In this document: one piece after another, positions 27,512 through 36,827 of the stretch
How positions within the stretch are numbered: the first letter of the stretch is position 1
Layout of the letters: the number at the start of each line of letters is the position of its first letter
Source of the DNA: Lewinellaceae bacterium
GTDB taxonomy: Bacteria; Bacteroidota; Bacteroidia; Chitinophagales; Saprospiraceae
NCBI GenBank assembly: GCA_020636105.1
Contig: JACJYL010000002.1
Span: forward strand, 434,001-498,000
DNA: 64,000 bases
Direction: 5' to 3'
Notes under the pieces: model-generated
The model's database searches: none
What the model was told of the DNA's origin: nothing
What the model saw: the letters and a program-made list of their open reading frames with translations, nothing else
Translations under genes and position numbers: made by a program

Positions 27512-28735
27512 TTAATTCCCTTCTTCCCGCTCATTCATCCAATCCCTCAGTTCCAGGAAGGAATCCACATAACCCTGCATTTCGGATTCAGGGATGCCAA
27601 AACCTTCGCATTTCTTTTTGAAGACATCCAGCTCGTCTAGATCGTCGAGTTCGACGGTTTCCTCCAGTCCAAATTCAAGGGAGGTTTGAGTACGTTGAAT
27701 TTTGACCCGCAAAATTTCGAGGTTCATCTCTTTGGCAAACTCCCGGATATCCATATCCAGGCGTGGAGTGATCTCATCGGATTCGACGATGACTTCTACC
27801 CAGGAAGGAAGAATTTCTGCCGTTTCCTGGTCTAATTTTCGCAGTTGTTCTCTGATCTTTTTCAGGTCTCCTTTAATGCTTTTTAGCGCTCTGAAAAGCG
27901 GAATATTCACCACCTCCGTCTGCTGGAGTTTATTTCCTGCAAAGGTGAGCATCACCACACTTTTTTGGTCTTTGATCTCAGAAAAACTCAAAGGAATGAT
28001 GGAACCAGAATACCGGATGGGAATTTGTTTGCCAATATGCTGTGGACGGTGTATGTGTCCCAGGGCGATGTAATCAAAAACCGGAGGAAATTCAGTGGCG
28101 CCTATATTTTCAATATTTCCGATATAAATATTGTCCTGTTTGGCAGAAGCCGTAGCGCCGGCGGCATAAAGATGTCCGGTCGCCAACAATGGAACGTTTT
28201 CCTTTTTGTAAGGCTCCACCAGTTGCCCCAGCGCCTGATAATGCTCAACGATGGCCTTACGTAAATGACGGGCCTGCTCTACCCCACTCTCTCCCGCAAT
28301 GCTGTAATGAAGGTCACGTTCCCGCAAAAAAGGAACCGCAGCCACGACCATCTCAAGTTTGCCGTCCTCACGCCTCAATTCGATGATCTCATCCTTAAGA
28401 TCTCCCGTGGCGGCCCCGATAACATGAATATTGAAGGCTTTCAGCAATTCAGCCGGGGCATTGAGCATCGAGGGCGAATCGTGATTGCCCCCGGTAATAA
28501 TGATGTGGCGACAGGAAGTTTTGATCAGTTTTCTCAGGAAATCGTAATACAACCGACGAGCGTAACTCGGCGGATTGCCAATGTCAAAAACATCCCCGGC
28601 CAGGATAAATGCATCTACTTTTTCGTGGGTGATAAAGTCAATCATCCAGTCCAATGCAAGCTGGTGTTCCGATTCCCGGTCGTTATTCATAAAATTTTGC
28701 CCGAGGTGCCAATCCGAGGTGTGGAGCATTTTCAT
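27512..28735 (-). CDS. sbcD: SbcD-type nuclease subunit
   Basis: A 407-residue metallophosphoesterase, the Mre11-like subunit of the SbcCD complex that cuts hairpin and blocked DNA ends. Motifs in order: HTSDWHLG (about residue 4), LAGDVFD, ITGGNHDS, GHLY and ALGHIHRPQ, which together bind two metal ions. The C-terminal capping domain is present and the length is normal. I choose ATG 28735 (MKMLHTSDWHLG), with AAGGGA just upstream, over a start 17 codons earlier. The partner sbcC is not adjacent on either side; it may lie elsewhere. Confidence 0.93.
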   Translation of the reverse strand: MKMLHTSDWHLGQNFMNNDRESEHQLALDWMIDFITHEKVDAFILAGDVFDIGNPPSYARRLYYDFLRKLIKTSCRHIIITGGNHDSPSMLNAPAELLKAFNIHVIGAATGDLKDEIIELRREDGKLEMVVAAVPFLRERDLHYSIAGESGVEQARHLRKAIVEHYQALGQLVEPYKKENVPLLATGHLYAAGATASAKQDNIYIGNIENIGATEFPPVFDYIALGHIHRPQHIGKQIPIRYSGSIIPLSFSEIKDQKSVVMLTFAGNKLQQTEVVNIPLFRALKSIKGDLKKIREQLRKLDQETAEILPSWVEVIVESDEITPRLDMDIREFAKEMNLEILRVKIQRTQTSLEFGLEETVELDDLDELDVFKKKCEGFGIPESEMQGYVDSFLELRDWMNEREEGN

Positions 28736-28836
28736 CGATCCCTTTTTTGTGAAGGTGAAAATAGAAAAAAATTGGGCATTCTTCACCTTTTTTGGAAGAA
28801 CGCATTTATTGAAAAAGGGTAAATTGGAGTTCCCCT

Positions 28837-30129
28837 CTAAATGTACTTTTTCAATTCAGTTTGCGGATGGGACACATTCAACTCATTGTAAAATTCAATC
28901 CTGTCCAACATTTCTCCTATTGCAAAAATAAAAACAGGAACCCATCCTTCCTCCCAAAAACCGGTAAAGATGGCAACGACCAAAATCATGGGCCTCAACC
29001 AGGTGAAAACAAACCTCAATTCGCTTACCGACCTCTTTCTATAAAGATACAAAAAAATACGCCCCAGGCCAATAACCGCAAAGGCTTCAAGCTGCCCGAC
29101 AAGCAAAAAATACAAGGACAATCCTATGAAGATAACCTGTGCGCTGTGGATCTTTATTTTCCATCCCCAGGTAGCCACCCTGTACAACATATCGATGCTC
29201 ATCAATAACCCGATTCCCAATATAATTACGACGAGGTCCGGCACGTCAACCATCAATAAATCGACGAAAACGCCCCCGATGAACAATCCAAAAAACAGGA
29301 TTTCTCTGCTCAGCCAGGAATTGCGTACATTCAAAATGGCCCGCCAGGCCCGCCATTTTTTACCAAGGTGCAAAGTGCTGAAAAAAGCAGCCAGCACCCC
29401 GAAGGAGATAAAAACAAGTTTTTCCTCCAACGTAAACTGCCTGGTCAACCCAGCACTGTAAACACTCACCATAACAGTGACGAGTAAGGTGAAAATCAAA
29501 AGCGGCCATTCTTTTTTCGCCGATATTTTAGGCACCACTACTTCGGCAACTGCCGGCTCAAAACCATTCTCAAAAAATAAAGACGTATCCAAAACAGGGC
29601 CTTCCTTTTTTTGAAGCGGAATGATTTTAATCCTGGACCCTACGTCCACCGGTACCGGACTGGACAGGCGTGATGCTTCCCGTGTAAAGTCAACCTGCTC
29701 AAAATCCAGGGCACCCACCGGGCACAATTCAGCACAGGCGGGTTTTAATCCTTCCTTTATCCGGTGGTTGCAAAAGGTACATTTTTCTACAACACCCTTT
29801 TCCGGACTGTATTTAGGCGCATCAAAAGGACAAGTCCAGGTGCAATACTGGCAACCGATGCATTTGTCGGCATGGTGAAGCACGGCTCCCGTAATATCAT
29901 CCCTGGAATAGGCCAGTGCAGGACATCCCTTCATGCAAGGGGCATCATCACAATGATTGCAGGACATGGATAGATAAAACAACGGAAGGTCAGGCTGCTT
30001 CCCGGAACCGGGATAGATATTCCGCCAGGGGATGGAAGATTCCCCGGCATTTTCATTGATGCAGGCTACAGAGCAGGCGCTGCACCCCACACATTTATTT
30101 TGGTCAAATACGAAAATGTTCTTGGTCAT
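28837..30129 (-). CDS. DmsB-like four-cluster ferredoxin fused to DmsC-like membrane anchor
   Basis: A 430-residue fusion. Residues 1-150 carry four Cys groups: CVGCSACSVAC, CNHCDDAPCMKGCP, CIGCQYCTWTCPF and CTFC...CAELCP, the pattern of DmsB/NrfC electron-transfer subunits. Residues about 205-425 contain about eight hydrophobic segments, as in the quinone-linked DmsC anchor. It overlaps the stop of the molybdoenzyme gene upstream by 4 bases (ATGA), so the two are translated together. The complex should move electrons between quinones and the molybdenum subunit. No Tat or Sec signal is seen. Confidence 0.88.
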   Translation of the reverse strand: MTKNIFVFDQNKCVGCSACSVACINENAGESSIPWRNIYPGSGKQPDLPLFYLSMSCNHCDDAPCMKGCPALAYSRDDITGAVLHHADKCIGCQYCTWTCPFDAPKYSPEKGVVEKCTFCNHRIKEGLKPACAELCPVGALDFEQVDFTREASRLSSPVPVDVGSRIKIIPLQKKEGPVLDTSLFFENGFEPAVAEVVVPKISAKKEWPLLIFTLLVTVMVSVYSAGLTRQFTLEEKLVFISFGVLAAFFSTLHLGKKWRAWRAILNVRNSWLSREILFFGLFIGGVFVDLLMVDVPDLVVIILGIGLLMSIDMLYRVATWGWKIKIHSAQVIFIGLSLYFLLVGQLEAFAVIGLGRIFLYLYRKRSVSELRFVFTWLRPMILVVAIFTGFWEEGWVPVFIFAIGEMLDRIEFYNELNVSHPQTELKKYI

Positions 30130-32174
30130 GGGGCAACGGTTTTTTCATATTCCACCATATTATCGTGAAAGGCGGTTCCAAAACCCATATCTGTTTCCCG
30201 CCCTTTGGACAGGCTGTTCGGGCACGCATTTTCCTGGTGCCAGTAACCGTTGTAAATCACGATGCAACCCGGCCTCAACCGGGGAGCGATCTTTGTTTTA
30301 ATGACCAGGGATCCGCGGTCATTAAAAACCTTTATCCAGTCGCCCTCCCGCAACCCTTTTTTCAGGGCATCCGTCAGGCTTATGGTCGCATAAGGTTCAG
30401 GGGCAATGGCCCGGATCACCTGCAGGTTCCCGAATTGCGAATGAATGCGGTTTTTTGTATTGGGCGACAGCAGGTTATAGGAATATTTTTGCGGACTTTT
30501 TTGTTGGCCCTCGATCAGCGGTTCGTAGGTGGGCAAAGGCGAAACCCTCCATTGGGCAGCAGCCCTTTCCGAATACAATTCAATTTTCCCCGAAGGCGTA
30601 TTGAATTTAAAATCCTCAAAGGCGATTTCCTGTAACCCGGGAGCCAAAACGGGCCCCTCTTTCAGTTGATCAAGCGAGAGTCCGGGAAAAGGTTTTAATT
30701 GTTCGGTAAGCCAGGCTTCAATGGCTTCATCCTCCGGTTTCGGAAGGTGTTTTTCGATGGCTTCCTCCGGAAAACCCATTTTTTTAGCCAACAGGTAATA
30801 AATTTCTGTCTCCGGTTTCACCTCTCCCAGGGGTTCGATCACTTTGGGTCTTAACTGTATGTATGGATTCCAATAAGAAGAAATAATGTCCGTTTGTTCA
30901 AACATGGTCTTCGCCGGCAGGATGATGTCCGCTTCCCGGGCTGTGTCTGTCAAAAACTGTTCCACTACCACGCGAAATTCCAGCTGGCGGAAAGCCTCTA
31001 TAATTTTATGGCTGTCGGGATTTTGGGTCAAAGGATTCCCCCTTTCCACCCAGGCCATTTTAAGTTGCGGGGCCTCTAATTTCATCATATCCTCTCCCAG
31101 CCTTGCCGTAGAAACGGTCCGCCTGAAAATACCATCGGGTTTATCGGGAGGATAATAACTTTCCGGTTCCTTTACCTGGCTGAAAATATCTCCCTGGAGG
31201 TCGGCGTAATGCCAGCAGGCACCGGGTTTACCAATGTTTCCCGTGATCACGGAAAGTGCTAACAAACACCGGATGGTCTGTCCCCCATTGCTATAGCGTT
31301 GCATTCCGTATCCTACCACGAGGGTCATTGGGCCGGCATGGGCTATTTCGTCGGCTATTTGTTCCATGAAAGCAACGGGCACACCGCAAATCCGGGAAGC
31401 TTCCTCAAGGTTTACCTTAGACACTTCCTCCCTGAACAACTCGAAACCCAAAACGTATTTTTCAATAAATAGGACATCCACCTGGTCCTTTTCGATCAAT
31501 ATTTTTGCCAGGGCGAGTGCCAGCAGCGCATCGGTTCCGGGGATGGGTTGTACCAAAAGATCCGCCTGTTGGGCCGAAGGGGTGAACCGGGGATCGATGA
31601 CGATGAGTTTGGCGCCCTTTTCCTGCGCCTTGCGGATGGGCATCATTTGCTGGATGTTGGTTTCCGCAGGGTTTTTTCCCCAAAGGATAATGAGTCCGGC
31701 ATGCTCTATGTCCCAGGGGGCATTGTGCTTATTTTCTCCCAGCGTCAGGCGCGTAGCCTCAAGCCCTGCCGGCCAGCATAAGTTGCCATAAACCGTCGTG
31801 GCGCCTCCGTACATTTTCCAAAATTCGGAGCCCACTGCATTCAAGAGGCCCGACATGCCGCTGGAAGCATAAAACAGTACACTTTGAGGGCCGTAATGTT
31901 TTTTGAAAAATTCAAGCTTTTCGGCAATAACTGACAAGGCTTCCTCCCAGCTGGTCCGAATAAAACCAGCTTCCGTTCTTTTTAAAGGATGAAGTATCCT
32001 TTCAGCAGAATTGACTCTTTCTACATAACTCAATCCCTTGATACACGGGCCTTCGGGGGTGGCACGGTTGAGGGGCTGAGGATCGATTTTAACGACCCTG
32101 CCTTTATCCGTCCAAACTTTGAAGGAACAGGTACTATAACAATTTCTCGGGCAGGCGGTGTGTCTGACTTCCAT
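30126..32174 (-). CDS. Molybdopterin oxidoreductase, DMSO reductase superfamily
   Basis: A 682-residue catalytic subunit with a bis-MGD molybdenum cofactor. The N-terminal CPRNCYSTC...GPC (about residues 8-45) binds one Fe-S cluster. YGNLCWPAG (about 130) offers a Cys at the usual place of the molybdenum ligand, as in polysulfide, thiosulfate and nitrate types. The MPT-binding blocks (LWGKNPAETN, VIDPRFTPSAQQAD, and the C-terminal dinucleotide-binding domain from about 560) are present. Length is slightly short for the family. There is no twin-arginine signal, so it may work on the cytoplasmic side. The substrate cannot be told from sequence. It forms an operon with the FeS/anchor gene downstream and a DUF202 gene upstream. 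Confidence 0.9.
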   Translation of the reverse strand: MEVRHTACPRNCYSTCSFKVWTDKGRVVKIDPQPLNRATPEGPCIKGLSYVERVNSAERILHPLKRTEAGFIRTSWEEALSVIAEKLEFFKKHYGPQSVLFYASSGMSGLLNAVGSEFWKMYGGATTVYGNLCWPAGLEATRLTLGENKHNAPWDIEHAGLIILWGKNPAETNIQQMMPIRKAQEKGAKLIVIDPRFTPSAQQADLLVQPIPGTDALLALALAKILIEKDQVDVLFIEKYVLGFELFREEVSKVNLEEASRICGVPVAFMEQIADEIAHAGPMTLVVGYGMQRYSNGGQTIRCLLALSVITGNIGKPGACWHYADLQGDIFSQVKEPESYYPPDKPDGIFRRTVSTARLGEDMMKLEAPQLKMAWVERGNPLTQNPDSHKIIEAFRQLEFRVVVEQFLTDTAREADIILPAKTMFEQTDIISSYWNPYIQLRPKVIEPLGEVKPETEIYYLLAKKMGFPEEAIEKHLPKPEDEAIEAWLTEQLKPFPGLSLDQLKEGPVLAPGLQEIAFEDFKFNTPSGKIELYSERAAAQWRVSPLPTYEPLIEGQQKSPQKYSYNLLSPNTKNRIHSQFGNLQVIRAIAPEPYATISLTDALKKGLREGDWIKVFNDRGSLVIKTKIAPRLRPGCIVIYNGYWHQENACPNSLSKGRETDMGFGTAFHDNMVEYEKTVAP

Positions 32175-32191
32175 ACTTTCAGAGCATTAAA

Positions 32192-32467
32192 TCATGGTTT
32201 CTCCTCCTCAAAGTCGTAGTATTTTTTCAGGTGCCATTTTACATAAAAAAAACGACTCGCTCCAATGACAAGAAGCAGCGGGGCTATGATCAAAAGCAGG
32301 AATCCAATGGCTCTGATTTCCTGTAAAAGCTCCATTTTAAGAATAGCAAATCCCGAACTCAAAAAAACGATAAAGGTTCTGAAATAAGCGAGAAAGGTAC
32401 GTTCGTTGGCCAGTTTGGTTCGTTCGATGGCCAAAAGATCCGTTCGGCTCATTATTGATTTATTCAT
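32192..32467 (-). CDS. DUF202 small membrane protein
   Basis: A 91-residue protein starting at the ATG at 32467 (MNKSIMSRTDLLAIERTKLA). The conserved ANERTFLAYFRT phrase and two or three hydrophobic helices (about residues 28-45 and 52-78) mark the DUF202 family, also found in fungal VTC proteins. The frame stays open upstream, but the longer N-terminus runs into the next gene's end and looks non-coding. It precedes the molybdoenzyme by 17 bases. Role unknown. Confidence 0.85.
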   Translation of the reverse strand: MNKSIMSRTDLLAIERTKLANERTFLAYFRTFIVFLSSGFAILKMELLQEIRAIGFLLLIIAPLLLVIGASRFFYVKWHLKKYYDFEEEKP

Positions 32468-32540
32468 GATGAGTGTGCTATTTTGGTTGTTCTCACAATA
32501 TAGGGGATTATTTATGGAATGGCAATTAATTCGAAAAACC

Positions 32541-33308
32541 TCATTGCCTGAAAACTTTCGTTCTCTCCCGCGTACCATCTTCAAACTGCACTTCGACCAC
32601 ATAAACCCCTGCCGGCAAACCAGACAGGTCAAATTGTAGGTTATGCTGGTTGCCGGCCATTAAAACCCTGGATTCAAGGTCAAAAAGGCGGATATTTATA
32701 GCTTCTTCAGACACTACATTGAGGCATTGTCCAGCAGGATTTGGATATACCATCCATTTTTTTTCTCTTTCTGTAATATTTAATGCAGTGATTACCTGCA
32801 ATGGGTTTTCGCTACAGGAGGAAAATATTTCATGTACGGTAAAAATGATCGCTGTATTAGAGAATCGGATAAAACAGTACAAGGTATCCAGCCCGTTTTT
32901 TCGAAAGGAAAGGTATTTTTCAGCGATATGTTCATGACCGTAATTTCCCAATTCCCCCGTTCCGAAAATAAAATCCAGCTGTCCGGTCCAAAGCGCATCA
33001 TCAAAAAGAACAGTATCCCCTTCGGCGATGGGGGTCACTGCTCCTATGCCTGAATTAAGCACCTCAACATGATCCGCCATAAAAAGGGAAAGTCGATCCC
33101 ATGGCCAGGCCACATTGGTGCCTAAAGAAGAACTGAAGCCAAAATCTGTTATTCCATCACAATCAATATCAAATGTCACTTCAGAATCAGGGACAAAGGT
33201 TTGATTTATAACGATTTGGGTAAGGCCGGTGGTATCTCCGGCAATCCAAAACTGGGCCTTGAGGAAAAGCACATTTAGCAGGAAAATAAGCGTAATGATA
33301 GCTTTCAT
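32541..33308 (-). CDS. T9SS-exported protein of unknown function
   Basis: A 255-residue protein starting at MKAIITLIFLLNVLFLKAQ, a clear signal peptide. Residues about 20-180 form a beta-rich domain with DIDCDGITDFGF. The C-terminal 75 residues are a T9SS type A sorting domain (MVYPNPAGQCLNVVS...GLPAGVYVVEVQF...KVFRQ). It is therefore secreted or surface-bound. It belongs to a leftward row with two CotH genes and, after a 73-base gap, the DUF202/molybdoenzyme genes. Confidence 0.83.
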   Translation of the reverse strand: MKAIITLIFLLNVLFLKAQFWIAGDTTGLTQIVINQTFVPDSEVTFDIDCDGITDFGFSSSLGTNVAWPWDRLSLFMADHVEVLNSGIGAVTPIAEGDTVLFDDALWTGQLDFIFGTGELGNYGHEHIAEKYLSFRKNGLDTLYCFIRFSNTAIIFTVHEIFSSCSENPLQVITALNITEREKKWMVYPNPAGQCLNVVSEEAINIRLFDLESRVLMAGNQHNLQFDLSGLPAGVYVVEVQFEDGTRERTKVFRQ

Positions 33309-33374
33309 AAAGCTAAAACCGGATTTGCGAAAAAAAATCAAACAAAAGATTTCCTCTGAACAAGAGGAGTCATC

Positions 33375-34964
33375 TTACTCCTCTTCCCCTAATTCATAAA
33401 ATTCAAAGGAAGCTCTTTCCGGAGAAAGTGAAGCGGTGGCGTTCCCTTCTGCAACAATATAATACTGAAGATTTTTGCCACTTTCTACGGTAGCCCCCCA
33501 GATGTTATCTCCCATGACCTGGTCATTGTGTCCTCCATCATCGAACATTTCGATTCTTTTGAAATTACTGAAGGTACCGTGACGATAATACAGCCAGGCT
33601 TTTTCCGTATGCTGAATGTTGGCGGAAACAGCCACAAAGTCCTTGAAATCGAGGGCCGTCACTTCGCTGATCAAAGGCTGGGGCAGGTTGAGCATACCGT
33701 GATTTTCGAGGTATTGCACCCTGGGGGCCATTAATTCGGCGATACCAATGATCATTGATTTTTCCGCTTTCGCAGAAACCATGAGGTTGGTCTCAAACCC
33801 TTCAAGGGTATATAATTTATTGGCTTCAGCCTTTACATGTTCACTGATCAATGCCTGTATTTCCCTTCCACGATCCAAATAAGCCCCATTGGAAAAATTT
33901 TCTTCCAGCATAGTCTTCAAATGGGCTGCATAGATTTTACGATAGAGGTTGTCGGTCAATAATTGGGTGATGAGGGGACGTTTTTCATTCTGCTCCTTAT
34001 AGTGAACAAACGGACTCATGGTCTGCATTTTGTCGTTGGATAACGGAGCGCCAGTTCCTAGGTAACGAAAACCGCCAAAACACAAATTCATATCCCACAT
34101 CAAGGGATGGAAAATGCCTAAAGTATCCCTGTAAAGATAATAATTGTGGCACAACCGCCCTAAATAACTGTCCAGATTCACGGTCAGGTTATTGAAAGCG
34201 TGCATCCATAATGTTTGGTCAACATCCAGAATGTCCTCTATTTTTTCCGGTGAATTATTCAGGATATCTGCAAGGTAAATAATGTCTTTCCAACCATTTT
34301 TATCCTTCAATTCATAAAGGTGCATATAACAGGTAGAATCCTGTCCAAGGTACATCAGCGAAGCATTATCACCAGGAGGACAGGAGGATTGAACTTTACC
34401 ATGCCAGTTCGGATCACATTTGATCAGGTTTCCGTCATCCTCACTGTAATAGGTCTTTAGAAATTTTTCGTCAATAGATTCCGTATTATTGTATATCCCC
34501 AAGTATTCATCGTTCACATAGACCTTTGCAAAATTAGCTTTAGGAGCCGGCATGTATTTACCCACAATTTCATAGGCCAACACTTCGCGAATGTAGCTGG
34601 GATCCCTGAAAATATTAGATAATTTAAGGGTGGTGTATCCTCCTGGCAATTCTTGTCCTTTCTCCACAAAATCCACCTTAATATTTAAAGGTAATTTCGG
34701 AGACCCCGTCTGACGAACATTAAAATAAGAACTGTTGCCCTTATAACGAATGCCGGCTTTTTCGTAGCGTTTTCCATTGATCACGGCCGTTCCCACCAGC
34801 CTATGATCATTTCCAGCCTGTTTCAGGGAGTCGAGCAGAACATCCCAGTTGCCTTCCGCAAAATACAATTTGACTTCCTGGATGGTTTTTACATCGTAAA
34901 TATCCTGAGCACAAAGGCTCGTTGTCCAGCAAATAGCAAATAGTAAGAAAGCCCTCTTTATCAT
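33375..34964 (-). CDS. Secreted CotH-family protein
   Basis: A 529-residue exported protein with signal peptide ending SLCAQ. The central region (about residues 60-380) matches the CotH family, which has an atypical protein-kinase fold: AGIRYKGNSSY, TLKLSN..RDPSYIREVLAYE, AKVYVNDEYLGIYNN, and HPLMWDMNLCFGG, where Asp and Asn are the likely metal ligands. The C-terminal 100 residues are a beta-sandwich-like domain (about 425-529). It lies 7 bases after its paralogue at 34972, so the two are surely co-transcribed. Substrate unknown. Confidence 0.87.
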   Translation of the reverse strand: MIKRAFLLFAICWTTSLCAQDIYDVKTIQEVKLYFAEGNWDVLLDSLKQAGNDHRLVGTAVINGKRYEKAGIRYKGNSSYFNVRQTGSPKLPLNIKVDFVEKGQELPGGYTTLKLSNIFRDPSYIREVLAYEIVGKYMPAPKANFAKVYVNDEYLGIYNNTESIDEKFLKTYYSEDDGNLIKCDPNWHGKVQSSCPPGDNASLMYLGQDSTCYMHLYELKDKNGWKDIIYLADILNNSPEKIEDILDVDQTLWMHAFNNLTVNLDSYLGRLCHNYYLYRDTLGIFHPLMWDMNLCFGGFRYLGTGAPLSNDKMQTMSPFVHYKEQNEKRPLITQLLTDNLYRKIYAAHLKTMLEENFSNGAYLDRGREIQALISEHVKAEANKLYTLEGFETNLMVSAKAEKSMIIGIAELMAPRVQYLENHGMLNLPQPLISEVTALDFKDFVAVSANIQHTEKAWLYYRHGTFSNFKRIEMFDDGGHNDQVMGDNIWGATVESGKNLQYYIVAEGNATASLSPERASFEFYELGEEE

Positions 34965-34971
34965 AATGAAC

Positions 34972-36585
34972 CTATTGATTTAACTCAGAAAGTGAACTAG
35001 AGTGCAATTCCCGAGTATAATTCTGGGGGCTGAAACTTAAAGCTTTTGCATTTTCTGCTTTAATATAAAATTCTATACCATCCACTCCGTTTTTCGGAGA
35101 GATCACCACACCGTATATGTGATCATTGGCGACACCGTCATCACTTTTTCCATCATCAGCCATTTCCACCATCTTCCATTCGTCCTTTTCATTAAACCTG
35201 TAATACAGGAAGACTTTTTTGGTATACTGATCCAGCACCGCCTGTATTCTAAAATCCGTCACTCGCTTTTGTGAAAATTTCTCCCTACCCGAAAGGGTCA
35301 CATCGCCGATAGCAGGTGGAAGAATGGTGAAATTAGGATTGCTCTTCAAAAATGTCACCCGATCTTCCATAATATTGGCCACACCAGGAATGCGGCTTCT
35401 CTTTCCTATGGTAGCGTCTATGCTTTTGGAAAAATCACCCGTGCTGTAATAACGGTTGCGGTCGTTGACCAGGTCAGTAAAAATAAATTTCTGAAGATCT
35501 TTCACCCGTTTTCTGAATAAAGATTTATCCAGATGATCCTCGATTATGGCGCGACAATGCGAAAAATACAATTTTTTATTTTCCTCATTGGCAAGCAAGG
35601 AACTAATAAGTGGTTTCATCTGGGAATCGACGTGCAACAGAGGGTCCAGGTTCATCAATTCCAGCGTAGTGAGATCTGAGCCCACTCCTGTATTTTTAAA
35701 ACTCCCGAAGGCCAGGTTCATATCCCCCAAAACCGGAACAAAACGATCTTTAGCATTTTTCACCAGGTAATAATTGGGACTTCCTTTTCCTGTATAACTG
35801 TAAAGATTCAACAGAACGTTATTGAAAGCCAGCATCCATAAGGTCTGATCAACATCCAGTAAACCGGCAATATTTTCTTTCTTATTGTTCAAAACATCGG
35901 TCAACATATACAAATCACTCCAATTACCGAAAATTTTAACAAAATTCTGGTCAAAACAATCAGCATTATTGTCATGGCGCAGGGTACCAAAATATTTGCT
36001 CTGACAGCCATCGGTTTCTTTTTCGCCTGCATTGGGATCACTGTAAAAAAGTCCTTTTGCATTAGGCCCAAAGTGATTTTCCACAAAAGTGGCATCGACT
36101 ACTTCAACGTTGACGAAAAGGCCATAATACTCATCATTGATATTCACTTTTGCATAATTGGCCTGAGGTGCGATCATATAATCCCTTGCGATTTCATAAC
36201 CTGCCACCTCGCGAACCATACTGGGATCTCTCAATGCACTGGATAAATCCAATGCTTTTACACCTTCGTAAGTAAGGTTTTTATCGACGGTAGAAAGTTG
36301 GACAAACAGCCCGTTACGCCGGCCTCCTGGCGTAAATGATCTGGCATCACGATACCGAACGCCAGCCTGTTTGTAAACTTTCCCGTTAATATTAAGATCT
36401 GCAGGCAACAACTCTTCCCCGTTGTATCGAAGGGAATCGAGGATGTACCTCCAGTTTGATGCTTTAAAGCTAATGCTCACATTCTGGATTTCGTCAACAT
36501 TATAAAAATTCGACTGGCCAGAAGCGGTATTAAAAAACCAAATGCTTAAGTTGAAAATAACCAGGTGTAAAAAAAATCTTTTCAT
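34972..36585 (-). CDS. Secreted CotH-family protein, paralogue
   Basis: A 537-residue paralogue of the neighbouring CotH protein with signal peptide ending TASGQ. The same blocks are present: AGVRYRDARSF, ALDLSSALRDPSMVREVAGYE, AKVNINDEYYGLFVN and VPVLGDMNLAFGSF. It also has the C-terminal beta-rich domain. The divergence between the two is large, so the duplication is old. About 240 gene-free bases upstream must hold the promoter. Confidence 0.87.
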   Translation of the reverse strand: MKRFFLHLVIFNLSIWFFNTASGQSNFYNVDEIQNVSISFKASNWRYILDSLRYNGEELLPADLNINGKVYKQAGVRYRDARSFTPGGRRNGLFVQLSTVDKNLTYEGVKALDLSSALRDPSMVREVAGYEIARDYMIAPQANYAKVNINDEYYGLFVNVEVVDATFVENHFGPNAKGLFYSDPNAGEKETDGCQSKYFGTLRHDNNADCFDQNFVKIFGNWSDLYMLTDVLNNKKENIAGLLDVDQTLWMLAFNNVLLNLYSYTGKGSPNYYLVKNAKDRFVPVLGDMNLAFGSFKNTGVGSDLTTLELMNLDPLLHVDSQMKPLISSLLANEENKKLYFSHCRAIIEDHLDKSLFRKRVKDLQKFIFTDLVNDRNRYYSTGDFSKSIDATIGKRSRIPGVANIMEDRVTFLKSNPNFTILPPAIGDVTLSGREKFSQKRVTDFRIQAVLDQYTKKVFLYYRFNEKDEWKMVEMADDGKSDDGVANDHIYGVVISPKNGVDGIEFYIKAENAKALSFSPQNYTRELHSSSLSELNQ

Positions 36586-36827
36586 AAGGAGTGTAATGTG
36601 ATATAATTTTTATAGATAGTCCAGTTGTAAAAATATCAGTCTTTATACGGAACCAATTCCCTGCAATATTAAGAAAATAATTCCATAAAATGGTTTTGAT
36701 TTATGAAACGTCCTCTAAATTTTATGGCCGGCCGCTGGCACTTTTTAAACGTTACCGGGCTATTGGTTAAACTTAATAATTAAGATTTCCTCCCTATCCA
36801 CTTCATTATTATTACAATAGAATCCCC

